From: Pseudomonas cuatrocienegasensis
Lineage (GTDB): Bacteria > Pseudomonadota > Gammaproteobacteria > Pseudomonadales > Pseudomonadaceae
Direction: 5' to 3'
NCBI RefSeq assembly: GCF_900110925.1
Contig: NZ_FOFP01000007.1
Coordinates: 1-64,000 of the forward strand
Length of the DNA: 64,000 nt
A program made the translations under genes and the position numbers. Below the pieces are notes generated by a model. That model ran no database searches. It was not told where the DNA came from and was given only the letters and a program-made list of their open reading frames with translations. Shown one piece after another: positions 35,207 to 44,184 of the stretch (positions are counted from its first letter, which is position 1; each line of letters opens with the position of its first letter).

Positions 35207-36603
35207 GCCGCTTGGTGGTGGTGTCCAACCGGGTGGCGCCAATCAAGGATGGCAAGGCTGTGGCCGGTGGTCTGGCGGTGGGCGTCTATGAAGCACTGCG
35301 CGATTCCGGCGGTATCTGGTTCGGCTGGAATGGCGAGATCAGCGCATCCCCGGAGCTGGCCAGCGAGACCCATGGGCGGATCACCTACGCCACCCTGGGG
35401 CTGACCCGGCGAGACTATGACCACTACTACCGTGGCTTCTCCAATGCCACCCTGTGGCCGATCTTCCATTACCGCATCGACCTGGCGCGCTATCGGCGCG
35501 ACGAGTACGAAGGCTACCGCAGCGTCAACCGCAAGCTCGCCGAGCAGCTCAAGCCGCTGCTGCGTAAGGATGACGTGATCTGGGTACACGATTATCACCT
35601 GATCCCGTTTGCCGATGAATGCCGGCGCTTGGGCATCCGCAACCGCATCGGGTTCTTCCTGCATATCCCGTTTCCCGCGCCGGAAATCCTCACCGCCATC
35701 CCGCCGCATAACGACCTGTTCCGCACGCTCTGCGCCTATGACCTGATCGGCTTTCAAACCGAAGTCGACCGCCAGGCATTCTCGGATTACATCACCCGCG
35801 AAGTGCGCGGCGTGCCCGGCCCGGACGGCTACCTGACCGCTTACGGCCACCGCTTTCGCGCCGAGGTCTATCCGATTGGCGTGGTGCCCGACGAGATCCA
35901 GGCCACCGCTGCCAGTTACAAGGGTCGGCGCAACTTGATCGGCCGCACGGCGGCAGGCGAGCCGTGCCCGACCATTATCAGTGTCGATCGCCTCGACTAC
36001 TCCAAGGGGCTTCTGGAGCGTTTCTGCGCTTACGAGGAACTGCTGCAGCGCTATCCTGAGCACCACCGCAACGTGCAGTTTGTGCAGATAGCGCCGACCT
36101 CGCGCTCCGATGTGAAGACCTACCAGCATATCCGTCAGCAACTGGAGACCCAGGCCGGGCATATCAACGGTCGCTACGCCGAACTCGACTGGATGCCGCT
36201 GCACTACCTCAATCGCAGCCATGAGCGGCGAGTGCTGATGGGCCTGTTCCGTGGTGCGGGCATCGGCCTGGTCACACCGTTGCGCGACGGTATGAACCTG
36301 GTCGCCAAGGAATACGTCGCCGCCCAGGACCCGGAGAACCCCGGCGTGCTGGTACTGTCGCGCTTCGCCGGCGCCGCCCGCGAGCTGAATACCGCGCTGA
36401 TCGTTAACCCTTACGACACCGTCGGCATGGCCGAAGCCCTCGACCGCGCCCTGCGCATGCCGCTGGCCGAACGTAAAGACCGCTACGCCAGCATGATGTT
36501 GTCGATCCGCCACAACGACCTGGGGCGCTGGCGTGACCGCTTCCTCGCCGACCTGCATGCGGCCGGCGCCGGCCGCCAGCCCACGGACAAGATCGCGGTC
36601 TAG
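35203..36603 (+). CDS. otsA: Alpha,alpha-trehalose-phosphate synthase (UDP-forming)
   Basis: OtsA (466 aa) joins UDP-glucose and glucose-6-phosphate into trehalose-6-phosphate (GT20). Visible motifs are [20 protein letters not shown] at the N-terminus, [53 protein letters not shown] and [17 protein letters not shown] near 365. It is full length and coupled to otsB through ATGA. The pair supplies the compatible solute trehalose. Confidence 0.96.
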   Translation: MSRLVVVSNRVAPIKDGKAVAGGLAVGVYEALRDSGGIWFGWNGEISASPELASETHGRITYATLGLTRRDYDHYYRGFSNATLWPIFHYRIDLARYRRDEYEGYRSVNRKLAEQLKPLLRKDDVIWVHDYHLIPFADECRRLGIRNRIGFFLHIPFPAPEILTAIPPHNDLFRTLCAYDLIGFQTEVDRQAFSDYITREVRGVPGPDGYLTAYGHRFRAEVYPIGVVPDEIQATAASYKGRRNLIGRTAAGEPCPTIISVDRLDYSKGLLERFCAYEELLQRYPEHHRNVQFVQIAPTSRSDVKTYQHIRQQLETQAGHINGRYAELDWMPLHYLNRSHERRVLMGLFRGAGIGLVTPLRDGMNLVAKEYVAAQDPENPGVLVLSRFAGAARELNTALIVNPYDTVGMAEALDRALRMPLAERKDRYASMMLSIRHNDLGRWRDRFLADLHAAGAGRQPTDKIAV

Positions 36604-36791
36604 GGAGGCTCACCAGCCAAGTCGGCTTGTCAAAGCCGTGCTCGCCGCCTAAGGTGCTGCCCCTGGCCATCGCTCGGCTGGCGGCGCAGCAACCTGCCGC
36701 TAGCCCATCGCGACACGCCTTTTTCTATCGTCTGCCGATGACCTGCCATGCCTCGCGTGTCCAGGCGTGCGGCGCCTAGCAAGGACACCCC
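36604..36791. other. Intergenic region otsA / 41-codon ORF
   Basis: 188 bp with a short GGCGGCGAGCACGG-type inverted tract near 36640 but no clear promoter consensus, repeat family or gene. Confidence 0.4.
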
Positions 36792-36917
36792 ATGCGTGAT
36801 CTGACGCCGCTGCTCGAGAACAACGAACGCTGGCTTGCCTCGTGGCGAGACCTTGGCGTCAGTGGCCTGGATCAACTCGCGCCGCAGTACCGCCTGTGTC
36901 CGCTGCCGCGAGTCTGA
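36792..36917 (+). pseudogene. Short ORF resembling a beta-carbonic anhydrase N-terminus
   Basis: An ATG with AAGGA upstream opens a 41-codon frame starting MRDLTPLLENNERW. That start resembles the first residues of beta-class carbonic anhydrases (xxLxxLxxNNxxW); a carbonic anhydrase gene lies near rimI in P. aeruginosa. Beyond about residue 15 the similarity fades and the frame stops 4 bp before the EamA start codon. It could be a truncated remnant or a leader peptide coupling translation of the next gene. The match is short, so this is tentative. Confidence 0.35.
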
Positions 36918-36921
36918 CGCC

Positions 36922-37827
36922 ATGCCTGCCTCCCGTAGCCTCGCCACCCTCGGCCTGCTGGTTTCAGTGCTCTGCTGGTCGGGTAACGCCCTGGTAGCGC
37001 GGGCCGTGGCTGGCGATATCGCGCCTTTCACCCTGGCATTCTGGCGTTGGTGCCTGGCCCTGGCCCTGCTGCTGCCCTTTGTTATCGGGCCGCTGTTGCG
37101 TCACCGCCAGGCCCTGCGCAGCGCCGGCTGGCGTTTGGTGGCGCTCGCCGCATGCGGCATCAGCGCCTACAACTCGCTGCTCTACAGCGCTGCGCAAAGC
37201 ACCGCCGCGATCAATATCACCCTGGTCAACACCTGCTTGCCGCTGATGACTTTTATTGGCGCCGGGCTGTTGCTTGGCGAGTGGCCCAACCGTCGCGCCT
37301 GGGCTGGCATGGGCGTGGCGGCTATCGGCCTGCTGGTGCTGATCACCCAGGCGAGCTGGACTACCCTGGCGACGCTGTCGTTCAACCACGGCGACCTGAT
37401 TATGCTGCTGGCCGTGGCCGACTGGGCGTTGTATTCCCTGTTACTGCGGCGCTGGGCCCGCTACCTGCAACCGATTCCGCCGCTGGCGCTGTTAGGCGTG
37501 CTGATGCTGCTGGGCGTGCCGTTAATCCTGCCGTTCTACCTGTATGAGCTGAGCCAGGGCGCACACTTTGTCACCAGCCCCGGCAACCTGGGCGCCGTCG
37601 CCTACACCGCGGTATTCGCCTCGATACTGGCCTACCTGTGCTGGAACCACGGCGTGCGCGTGGTCGGCGCGGCCAAGGCGGCGTTGAGCAACTACCTGAT
37701 GCCGGTGTTCACCGCGATCCTCGGCTGGCTGCTGCTGGGCGAGGGCTTGCAGCTGTTCCACTGGGTGGGTGGTGCACTGATCTTCGCCGGTTTGCTGCTC
37801 GGCACCCAGCGCGCGACGGCACGCTAA
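36922..37827 (+). CDS. EamA family (DMT superfamily) transporter
   Basis: This 301-aa inner-membrane protein has ten predicted helices in two EamA repeats, such as ATLGLLVSVLCWSGNALVAR with FTLAFWRWCLALALLLPFV, and later AYTAVFASILAYLCWNHGVR with SNYLMPVFTAILGWLLLGE. Drug/metabolite exporters of this type often export amino acids or small metabolites; the substrate cannot be read from the sequence. The start is placed at ATG 36922, where family similarity begins; the frame is open from 36835. Confidence 0.85.
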   Translation: MPASRSLATLGLLVSVLCWSGNALVARAVAGDIAPFTLAFWRWCLALALLLPFVIGPLLRHRQALRSAGWRLVALAACGISAYNSLLYSAAQSTAAINITLVNTCLPLMTFIGAGLLLGEWPNRRAWAGMGVAAIGLLVLITQASWTTLATLSFNHGDLIMLLAVADWALYSLLLRRWARYLQPIPPLALLGVLMLLGVPLILPFYLYELSQGAHFVTSPGNLGAVAYTAVFASILAYLCWNHGVRVVGAAKAALSNYLMPVFTAILGWLLLGEGLQLFHWVGGALIFAGLLLGTQRATAR

Positions 37828-37886
37828 CGCAGCTTGAGTGCACATATAAAAGGTGATAATGCATTCACAGGTCGCAGGCCCAACCA

Positions 37887-37952
37887 CGTAGGGTGCGCTG
37901 TGCGCACCAAGAGTCTGCAGCCTGCAGCGCGGTGCGCACGGCGCACCCTACG
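37887..37952. repeat. Inverted pair of GTAGGGTGCGC repeats
   Basis: Arms 37887-37908 and 37931-37952 (22 bp, one mismatch by eye) are complete inverted copies of the unit found singly at 21731, 23961, 51293 and 54503. This is the only place in the window where it forms a full REPIN-like pair. Confidence 0.8.
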
Positions 37953-37996
37953 ATGCAGGTACCACCGTTAAGCCTCAGTATTAACGCAATTCTCAT

Positions 37997-38081
37997 GGTA
38001 GCCGCGCCTCGCGGCGAATTGCGGCCATTCAGCGGTATATCAGGGAGCCCAAAAGCTTCGCGCCGGGGCGACGCTCCCACG
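37997..38081. repeat. Long REP-like palindromic element (88-bp family)
   Basis: It contains GCCGCGCCTCGCGGCGAAT, GGCCATTCAGCGGTATAT and CGCGCCGGGGCGACGCTCCC, closely matching 12724-12810. Confidence 0.75.
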
Positions 38082-38123
38082 GGCGTTGCGTTAGCAGCTG
38101 CAACAGCCAATGGGACATCGCCA

Positions 38124-38150
38124 TAAAAAAGGATCGCCGCAGCGATCCTC
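38124..38150 (-). terminator. Terminator after the small Pro-rich protein gene
   Basis: A perfect 7-bp stem GGATCGC / GCGATCC with a CGCA loop. Read leftward it is followed by a run of six T, 16 bp past the stop codon at 38166. Confidence 0.8.
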
Positions 38151-38165
38151 TTTATCTACGCGACC

Positions 38166-38324
38166 TCAGCGCGGACGCGCGTCCGGGTCGGGCGGGCACT
38201 TGCGCGGCTCCTTGAGCATATCTGGATCGATCTCCGATCCCGGGTCTTCATTGCCGGGGTCATTGATCGGATCGGGCTGCGGGCGCGGGTCAGGTTCTGG
38301 CGGTTGCTGCAGTTGCAGGCTCAT
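38166..38324 (-). CDS. Small Pro/Asp-rich hypothetical protein
   Basis: This 52-aa ORF (MSLQLQQPPEPDPRPQPDPI, then NDPGNEDPGSEIDPDMLKEP) is low-complexity, acidic and likely disordered. It has GAGGCC upstream of ATG 38322-38324 and a good terminator after it, which supports a real gene. I do not recognise a function. Confidence 0.6.
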   Translation of the reverse strand: MSLQLQQPPEPDPRPQPDPINDPGNEDPGSEIDPDMLKEPRKCPPDPDARPR

Positions 38325-38438
38325 GGCGAAGGCCTCGCGGTCGGTGGGTATACACCTTGGAGCCGCTGCCCGTGAGCAGGGTTCAGGCTGTCTGCACTCC
38401 ACTCGTCTCACCGTGTGCTGTCCATGTGTAAGTTGCGC

Positions 38439-38975
38439 TTAGCGGCTTGCCGGTATCGCCTTGACCTCAGGCAGCCAGGCCGGGTCGAAGCGTGTCACCT
38501 CGGTCTCCAGCCCCAGAGCCTGCATGGCCTCCAGATGCCGGTTGATTTCCGGCACCGCCTGGCTCAGCGAACTGCTGTCGCCGTCCAGCTGATGCATCTG
38601 CGTCAGCCCCAGGTGATAGAACCGCAGCACCGCCATGGCCACCGGCTGCTGCGCGCTAACCCCTGCCTTGACGTGATGCATCACGTTGGTCACCCGCATT
38701 AATGTGCGCTTGAGCCGCCAGCCATACACCGCCGGGGCCATCCACGGCTGCTGCCAGAACACCCAGCGCACCAGCGCCACGGTAATGGCCAGTCCAGCCA
38801 AAACCCCGCCTATATTCCAACGCAGATTGTCCCCACCAGGTTCACCGAACAGCTGCACCAACACCGTGGAAATCCCCAGCCCCAACAGCAAAAACAACCC
38901 GGCAACCGCAAAGGTGCTCAAGCGTGTCTTCGCGCGATAGCGCTCGGGGTCCATCGGGGTAATTGCAAAGATCAC
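38439..38975 (-). CDS. DUF3087 family membrane protein
   Basis: This 178-aa protein has two hydrophobic helices near residues 20-42 (FAVAGLFLLLGLGISTVLVQ) and 54-74 (IGGVLAGLAITVALVRWVF). A cytosolic C-terminal part follows with RVTNVMHHVKAGVSAQQPVA and LRFYHLGLTQMHQLDGDSS. This is the DUF3087 pattern; function is unknown. It starts with GTG 38973-38975, preceded by AGGAGC 7 nt away. Confidence 0.78.
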   Translation of the reverse strand: MIFAITPMDPERYRAKTRLSTFAVAGLFLLLGLGISTVLVQLFGEPGGDNLRWNIGGVLAGLAITVALVRWVFWQQPWMAPAVYGWRLKRTLMRVTNVMHHVKAGVSAQQPVAMAVLRFYHLGLTQMHQLDGDSSSLSQAVPEINRHLEAMQALGLETEVTRFDPAWLPEVKAIPASR

Positions 38976-39418
38976 GGCAGTGCTCCTGGGCGGGTGGAGC
39001 GGCCATTATCACCCGAGTGGCGGCGTAAAGCCGGGCAAATGTTTGGCACTGATTTTTGCGGGGCATGACCAGGGGAAGGGCGGGAGACCTGCTCAGGGGT
39101 GTCGGCTGGAGTTAACCTGCGCGCAAAAACTTACCCTCCGGCAAACCTTTGCAGCATGGCGTTGGTTGTCCACCATTCATTACCAATTCCACAGGCAACA
39201 AAAAACCCGCCGAAGCGGGTTTTTTCAAGACCAATCCGACATCCTGTCAGAAGCCTCCAAGGCAATGGTCGATCATCCGTGATCCTGAGCGCGTCCTGCG
39301 CTTCAGTTGATGGGGTTAGATTACGTTCAACGGGCAGGGGCTGACAGAGGCGATTGCTACCAGTGCGTGTAAGCCTTTCGCTATAGGTAGCCTAAACGTC
39401 TGTTGTTTAGACGCTTAG
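38976..39418. other. 443-bp gap with one terminator hairpin
   Basis: Apart from the terminator at 39200-39225 and an imperfect hairpin (CTAAAC/GTTTAG) at about 39389-39407, this stretch has no recognised gene or repeat family. A short transcript ending at 39225 cannot be excluded. Confidence 0.45.
39200..39225. terminator. Bidirectional terminator hairpin
   Basis: AAAAAACCCGC-CGAA-GCGGGTTTTTT is a perfect 11-bp palindromic stem that yields a U-run in either direction. Confidence 0.8.
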
Positions 39419-40117
39419 CTACTTGGCAGCGTTAACAGGACGTGTGTCGCGGTGGATGGCCAGGTGGTTGGCTATGCACATGTCGAATGCCTCTACGAGG
39501 AACAGATTGGGCTTACCTGCTACGGGCGGTACTAGGCAGCGGCTGGCCACGCGCTTACCGAGAATTTCCGTGTCGATATAAATCACGTTCACCGGCGATT
39601 TGGTTGGGTTTTCCTGTTCAGTGAAGTAGGCGCGGGTGTGTTCTTCATCACCGGCGGTTTTCTCAAGCTGAGTGCTGTCAATCGGTGTGGTGACCACGTC
39701 GCTGGCTGGATAGGTCGGCGGGCCTATGAGTGCAACGCCAATTGGGCCCGTCAATACACCCAGCGTCACGCTCTTACGCAGCTGCGATTGCAGATTGGCG
39801 TAGGTCACGAAGTGCAGCACCTTGATTCTCGGTTGGGCTGCGAGCTCCGGGAACGCCTCGTAGGCGCGGTGGGCCAGCAAGCGTGGTCCTGTTGGTTTTG
39901 TTGCCTCGTCGGCTACGCGATAGATGGCGTAGGCACTGCTGGTGATCAGCAAACTGAAGATTTCTTTTTCGGATTCACTCTTGGGGCGCAAATCTTCAAT
40001 GGTGATTTTGTCCGACTGTTCAATACCAGGGAAGGTTGGTGGCGGCGTAGTAGGTCCGGTAGCACAACCGGAAAGGGCAACGGCAGCAATGACGAGAAAG
40101 CTTTTTATAGCGCGCAT
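39419..40117 (-). CDS. Putative lipoprotein of unknown function
   Basis: This 232-aa protein begins with a lipoprotein signal (MRAIKSFLVIAAVALSGC, lipobox LSGC, Cys18), so it should be attached to a membrane facing the periplasm. The mature part contains TIEDLRPKSESEKEIFSLLI and GVLTGPIGVALIGPP. No domain is recognised. AGGA precedes the ATG. It lies alone in the accessory stretch next to broken toxin-antitoxin genes. Confidence 0.7.
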   Translation of the reverse strand: MRAIKSFLVIAAVALSGCATGPTTPPPTFPGIEQSDKITIEDLRPKSESEKEIFSLLITSSAYAIYRVADEATKPTGPRLLAHRAYEAFPELAAQPRIKVLHFVTYANLQSQLRKSVTLGVLTGPIGVALIGPPTYPASDVVTTPIDSTQLEKTAGDEEHTRAYFTEQENPTKSPVNVIYIDTEILGKRVASRCLVPPVAGKPNLFLVEAFDMCIANHLAIHRDTRPVNAAK

Positions 40118-40203
40118 AGCGACATCCTGTTGTCATGGATTACACGTGGGGAGCTTTGGTGTTTGCGTGCGGAATACTCGCCTAAAACAGGCTTGATATT
40201 CAA

Positions 40204-40386
40204 TTGCCATTACCCGCATCGATCAGGTGCTTGGCGGGCACAGTTACATCGCGCTATCAGGCCATGCTTGAAATGTTTGATGGCGTTCGACTGGCCGAAA
40301 TCGTTCGCGCCCGCCAGGGTGGCGAAACCGTCGCCGTAGATATCGATGACCTGATTACCGAAGCTGAGGCGGGCATCCGTGCCTAA
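40204..40386 (+). pseudogene. Remnant of a RelB/Phd-type antitoxin gene (3' part)
   Basis: Only the 3' portion looks genuine, giving FDGVRLAEIVRARQGGETVA and VDIDDLITEAEAGIRA up to the stop at 40386. The upstream codons lack a plausible start and antitoxin-like sequence. The stop overlaps the following RelE-like start by 8 bp, as in RelBE modules. I interpret it as a 5'-truncated antitoxin gene. Confidence 0.5.
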
Positions 40387-40633
40387 CTTCACGCTTGAGT
40401 TTCACGTCAAAGCCCGTAAGGAATGGGACAAGCTCGACGCCATCATTCGCCTCCAGTTCGTCCGCTCTACCACCGGCTATGCCATTAAGGCATTCCCACC
40501 CGCCGTTAATGCTGGCCCCGTGATACCTATCAGCGTCGCTCGAACGCCGGTTCATCCAGACAAAGCCCAGGTGCAGGTCCGCAACCATGAATCTAAACAG
40601 CTCTCTGCGCCAAGCGCATCGATCGGGTTGTGA
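40379..40633 (+). pseudogene. RelE/ParE-family toxin gene, 3' end replaced
   Basis: From GTG 40379 the first 27 codons (MPNFTLEFHVKARKEWDKLD, then AIIRLQF) match the N-terminus of RelE-type mRNA interferases. After about 40460 the frame continues into unrelated sequence, and the catalytic Arg/Lys-rich core and C-terminal Tyr region are missing. The toxin should be inactive. A deletion or recombination junction at about 40460 explains this. Confidence 0.6.
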
Positions 40634-40786
40634 CTGCGCTGTCTGCTAGTCGAAACGCTATCTGGCAAAACATTTGGAGGCGGCCTTGAAGCTTTCGCCG
40701 TTGCGGCAAGCATTCACCTTGTAGCGCTGTAAACCTGTTTTCAGTCGTGCTATCAATGATTGCATTGATTTCGCTCTGAGGTGGTT

Positions 40787-41032
40787 ATGGCCAGTATTAC
40801 GATCCGCAACCTGGATGATGACCTTAAGGCTCAGCTGCGCGTCGCCGCTGCCAGCCATGGCCGTTCCATGGAAGAAGAAGCCAGGGTGATCATTCGCCAG
40901 GCTCTTTTAAAGACAGGCGCTAGCGGCGGCTTGGGGAGTCGTATCCACGCTCGTTTCGCTGCTATTGGTGGTGCCGACCTTGAAGTTCCTGTGCGCCAGA
41001 ATAAGGCCCGCGCAGCGAGCTTTGACGAATGA
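40787..41032 (+). CDS. FitA/VapB-type antitoxin (ribbon-helix-helix)
   Basis: This 81-aa protein begins MASITIRNLDDDLKAQLRVA with RSMEEEARVIIRQAL, an Arc-like RHH DNA-binding domain as in FitA and plasmid StbC antitoxins. The C-terminal tail should bind and block the PIN toxin. ATG 40787 has GAGG upstream. The stop overlaps the toxin start (ATGA). RHH antitoxins usually repress their own operon. Confidence 0.88.
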   Translation: MASITIRNLDDDLKAQLRVAAASHGRSMEEEARVIIRQALLKTGASGGLGSRIHARFAAIGGADLEVPVRQNKARAASFDE

Positions 41033-41448
41033 TCGTGCTGGATACCAATGTGCTTTCTGAGCTGATGCGAGCTAAGCCATCTCCAGATGTGGTGGCCTGG
41101 CTCGATGCTCAGCCGGCCAGCCAGGTGTTTATCAGTGCGATCACTGTGGCTGAGATTCTCTACGGTATCGCCCGCATGGCAGACGGCAAACGCAAGCAAG
41201 GCCTGCTGGATCTTGCCACGCAGATGTTCGATGAAGATTTTGCCGGCCGGATTTTGCCCTTCGATTCAGAGGCGGCCGTTCACTATGCCGGCTTGGCGGC
41301 AGAAAGCGAGGCGCAGGGGAGGGTTGTCGATATGGCTGATGCTCAGATCGCGGCTATTGCCGCTTTGCATGGAGCGCGAGTGGCTACACGCAACGTTCGG
41401 CATTTTGACTACCTTGGTGTACCCGTTACCAATCCTTGGGAAGCGTGA
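41029..41448 (+). CDS. FitB/VapC-type PIN-domain ribonuclease toxin
   Basis: This 139-aa PIN-domain toxin has the acidic metal-binding residues intact: D5 in LDTNVLSELMR, the Glu in ITVAEILYGIARM, and Asp residues in VVDMADAQIAAIAALHGARV followed by ATRNVRHFDYLGV. VapC/FitB proteins cleave RNA such as tRNA when freed from the antitoxin. It is coupled to the antitoxin gene by a 4-bp overlap. Confidence 0.9.
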   Translation: MIVLDTNVLSELMRAKPSPDVVAWLDAQPASQVFISAITVAEILYGIARMADGKRKQGLLDLATQMFDEDFAGRILPFDSEAAVHYAGLAAESEAQGRVVDMADAQIAAIAALHGARVATRNVRHFDYLGVPVTNPWEA

Positions 41449-41483
41449 GCCGTTGTGTAGTCACTTTGTCGGCGCAAACAAAA

Positions 41484-41509
41484 AAGGGCTTACCTTTCGG
41501 TAAACCCTT
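41484..41509. terminator. Bidirectional terminator between vapC-like gene and tRNA-Met
   Basis: AAGGGCTTACC / GGTAAACCCTT (one mismatch) with a TTTC loop. It is T-rich on both outer sides, so it serves the rightward toxin operon and the leftward tRNA. Confidence 0.75.
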
Positions 41510-41517
41510 GTTTTGTT

Positions 41518-41594
41518 TGGTGGCTACGCAGGGACTTGAACCCCGGACCCCAGCATTATGAATGCTATGCTCTAACCAGCTGAGCTACGTAGCC
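41518..41594 (-). tRNA. tRNA-Met (CAU), elongator type
   Basis: The reverse complement gives a 77-nt cloverleaf starting GGCTACGTAGCTCAGCTGG, an anticodon loop TTCATAA, a T-arm GGGGTTCAAGTCCC and an encoded CCA end. The acceptor stem GGCTACG/CGTAGCC is perfect. It sits at the edge of the accessory stretch. Confidence 0.95.
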
Positions 41595-41671
41595 GAGTGG
41601 CGCGCATTATTCGCGGACGGCGGGGTTATGTCAACCCTGTGTTGCGAAAATTTATGCGCGCGATCAAGCGC

Positions 41672-42772
41672 TTACACGTTGAAGCGGAAGTGCATGACGT
41701 CGCCGTCCTTGACGATGTATTCCTTGCCTTCCAGGCGCCATTTGCCGGCTTCTTTCGCGCCGGCTTCGCCTTTGTACTGGATGAAGTCGTTGTAGGCGAT
41801 GACTTCGGCGCGGATAAAGCCTTTCTCGAAGTCGGTGTGGATCACGGCGGCGCCTTGCGGAGCGGTGGCGCCGACTTTGACGGTCCAGGCGCGGACTTCT
41901 TTCACCCCGGCGGTGAAGTAGGTCTGCAGGTTGAGCAGCTCGTAGCCGGCGCGGATTACGCGGTTGAGGCCGGGCTCTTCCAGGCCCAGGGCTTCGAGGA
42001 ACATGTCTTTTTCTTCGCCGTCATCGAGCTCGGCGATTTCTGCTTCGATCTTGTTGCACACCGGGACTACCGGGGCGCCTTCGGCGTCGGCGATGGCCTG
42101 GACCACGTCGAGCAGCGGGTTGTTCTCGAAGCCGTCTTCGGCGACGTTGGCGATGTACATCACCGGCTTGCTGGTGAGCAGGTGAAAACCGCGCACCAGG
42201 GCCTTTTCGTCGTCACCCAGGGTCTTCATCAGGGTGCGTGCCGGCTTGCCCTCACTGAAGTGCGGGATGAGCTTCTCGAGCAGGGCTTTCTGCGCGACGG
42301 CTTCTTTGTCGCCACCTTTGGCGTTGCGGGTGGTTTTCTGCAGTTGCTTTTCGCAGCTGTCGAGGTCAGCGAAGATCAGTTCGAGGTCGATGATTTCGAT
42401 GTCGCGCTTGGGGTCGACGCTATTGGCGACGTGGATCACGTTGTCGTCCTGGAAGCAGCGCACGACGTGGGCGATGGCGTCGGTCTCGCGGATGTTGGCG
42501 AGGAACTTGTTGCCCAGGCCTTCACCTTTGGAGGCACCTTCCACCAGGCCGGCGATGTCGACGAACTCCATGGTGGTGGGGATTACCCGCTCGGGTTTGA
42601 CGATTTCCGCCAGGGCGTCGAGGCGCGGGTCGGGCATGGGCACGATGCCGCTGTTCGGCTCGATGGTGCAGAACGGGAAGTTCTCCGCCGCAATACCGGA
42701 TTTAGTGAGGGCGTTGAACAGGGTGGACTTGCCGACGTTGGGCAGGCCGACGATGCCGCAGTTGAATCCCAT
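41672..42772 (-). CDS. ychF: Redox-regulated ribosome-binding ATPase YchF
   Basis: YchF (366 aa) is an Obg-like P-loop protein that prefers ATP and binds ribosomes. The P-loop is [15 protein letters not shown], with switch motif [19 protein letters not shown], an NKIEAE element in place of the GTP-specific NKxD, a central coiled coil, and a TGS domain at about 280-366 ending [10 protein letters not shown]. Length and order match the family. It lies downstream of pth on the same strand. Confidence 0.96.
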   Translation of the reverse strand: MGFNCGIVGLPNVGKSTLFNALTKSGIAAENFPFCTIEPNSGIVPMPDPRLDALAEIVKPERVIPTTMEFVDIAGLVEGASKGEGLGNKFLANIRETDAIAHVVRCFQDDNVIHVANSVDPKRDIEIIDLELIFADLDSCEKQLQKTTRNAKGGDKEAVAQKALLEKLIPHFSEGKPARTLMKTLGDDEKALVRGFHLLTSKPVMYIANVAEDGFENNPLLDVVQAIADAEGAPVVPVCNKIEAEIAELDDGEEKDMFLEALGLEEPGLNRVIRAGYELLNLQTYFTAGVKEVRAWTVKVGATAPQGAAVIHTDFEKGFIRAEVIAYNDFIQYKGEAGAKEAGKWRLEGKEYIVKDGDVMHFRFNV

Positions 42773-42804
42773 GGTGGTTCCCTCGCGCCAATGGCGATGA
42801 AGAG

Positions 42805-43395
42805 TTAAAAGGTGGCTTTCTGGCTGTGCAGTTTGCGCATGGCCACGGTCCAGTCGCCGGCGAGTATCTCCGGGAGCACGTCCAGGGCAAAGTCGATGCT
42901 GGTATCGAGCAGTTCCTGCTCGCTGCGCGGGGCGCGGCCGAGCACGAAGTTGGAGACCAGGCTGGCATGACCGGGATGGCCGATGCCCAGGCGCAGGCGG
43001 TGGAAGTTATTCTGGTTGCCGAGTTGGGCGATGATGTCGCGCAACCCGTTGTGCCCGCCGTGCCCGCCACCCTGTTTGAGTTTGGCGACGCCGGGGGGCA
43101 TGTCGAGTTCGTCGTGGGCCACCAGGATTTCTTCAGGTTTGATTTTGAAGAAATTCGCCAGAGCCGCCACGGACTGGCCGCTGCGGTTCATGAAGGTGGT
43201 GGGGATAAGCAGACGAACTTCGCGGTCCTGATGGTTGAACTTGCCCACCAGACCAAAATATTTGCGATCAACGCTAAGGTTGACGCGCTGGCGCTCGGCC
43301 AGACGCTCAACGAAAAGGGCCCCTGCATTGTGCCGGGTCTGGTCGTATTCGGGGCCGGGGTTACCCAGGCCAACGATCAGTTGTACGGCAGTCAT
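42805..43395 (-). CDS. pth: Peptidyl-tRNA hydrolase
   Basis: Pth (196 aa) releases tRNA from prematurely dropped peptidyl-tRNA. Key residues are N12 in GLGNPGPEY, catalytic H22 in TRHNAG, the [10 protein letters not shown] segment, the Asp in [11 protein letters not shown] and GGHNGLRDI. It lies between rplY and ychF, as in other pseudomonads. Confidence 0.96.
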   Translation of the reverse strand: MTAVQLIVGLGNPGPEYDQTRHNAGALFVERLAERQRVNLSVDRKYFGLVGKFNHQDREVRLLIPTTFMNRSGQSVAALANFFKIKPEEILVAHDELDMPPGVAKLKQGGGHGGHNGLRDIIAQLGNQNNFHRLRLGIGHPGHASLVSNFVLGRAPRSEQELLDTSIDFALDVLPEILAGDWTVAMRKLHSQKATF

Positions 43396-43457
43396 ACAGG
43401 AGCCCTTTCGTGAACCCGGCCTGGCTTTGCAGTCAGGCCGTAGCAGCGAAGCGTGCC

Positions 43458-44072
43458 TTATTCGGCAGCGCCTTCGCCTTCTTCTTCAACACGGACGCGC
43501 GGCAGGTGGATGCTGGCAACCGGCAGATCGCTACCGTGGGCCAGGGCAACCAGCTCAACGCCTTTAGCCAGTTTGATGTCCGACAGGTGAACGGTCTGGT
43601 CGATTTCGACCTTGGCCATGTCGACTTCGATGAACTCCGGCAGGTCTTTCGGCAGGCAGGAGACTTCGACTTCGTTCAGGGCGTGCAGCACTTCGCCGCC
43701 GCCTTGCTTGACGCCGACTGCAGTGGCTTCGTTGATGAAGTGCAGAGGTACGTGCGCGGTCAGTTTCTGGCCGGCAACAACGCGGACGAAGTCAGCGTGC
43801 AGAACGAAGCCTTTGGCCGGGTGGCGCTGCAGGGCTTTGATCAGTACGGACTCTTTGGCGCCGTCAACGGTCAGGGTCAGCACGTGGCTGAACGCTGCTT
43901 CGTTTTCCAGCAGTTTGGCCAGTTCTTTGGCCATCAGGCTGATCGACTGCGGGGCTTTTTCGCCACCGTAGATAACGGCCGGAACCATGGCAACGTTACG
44001 ACGCAGGCGGCGGCTCGCACCTTTCCCCAGGTCGGAACGCGCTTCGGCATTCAGAGCAAATTCAGTAGTCAT
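43458..44072 (-). CDS. rplY: 50S ribosomal protein L25/general stress protein Ctc
   Basis: RplY (204 aa) is the long Ctc form: an N-terminal 5S rRNA-binding L25 domain ([28 protein letters not shown]) and a C-terminal TL5-like domain ([20 protein letters not shown]). The acidic tail is EEEGEGAAE. Confidence 0.95.
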   Translation of the reverse strand: MTTEFALNAEARSDLGKGASRRLRRNVAMVPAVIYGGEKAPQSISLMAKELAKLLENEAAFSHVLTLTVDGAKESVLIKALQRHPAKGFVLHADFVRVVAGQKLTAHVPLHFINEATAVGVKQGGGEVLHALNEVEVSCLPKDLPEFIEVDMAKVEIDQTVHLSDIKLAKGVELVALAHGSDLPVASIHLPRVRVEEEGEGAAE

Positions 44073-44136
44073 TTCACATCTCCAAAATAACCAAACCGTC
44101 CGTTACGCTTGCGACCAGCGACGGGACGGTTCGGTG

Positions 44137-44161
44137 AAAATGCCCCGCAAGTGCGGGGCGC
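44137..44161 (-). terminator. Probable terminator after prs
   Basis: Read leftward, GCCCCGCA-CT-TGCGGGGC is followed by ATTTTC, 24 bp past the prs stop. The U-run is short. Confidence 0.6.
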
Positions 44162-44184
44162 AGTTCGTCAGCAGATGGGTCGCG

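Noticed and set aside
38110..38442. 110-codon plus-strand frame over the small Pro-rich gene
   Set aside because: The minus-strand 52-aa gene has a ribosome site and its own terminator; the plus-strand frame begins inside that terminator.
41597..42808. 403-codon plus-strand frame opposite ychF
   Set aside because: ychF is complete and well supported; the plus-strand frame starts within the tRNA-Met flank and shows no family similarity.
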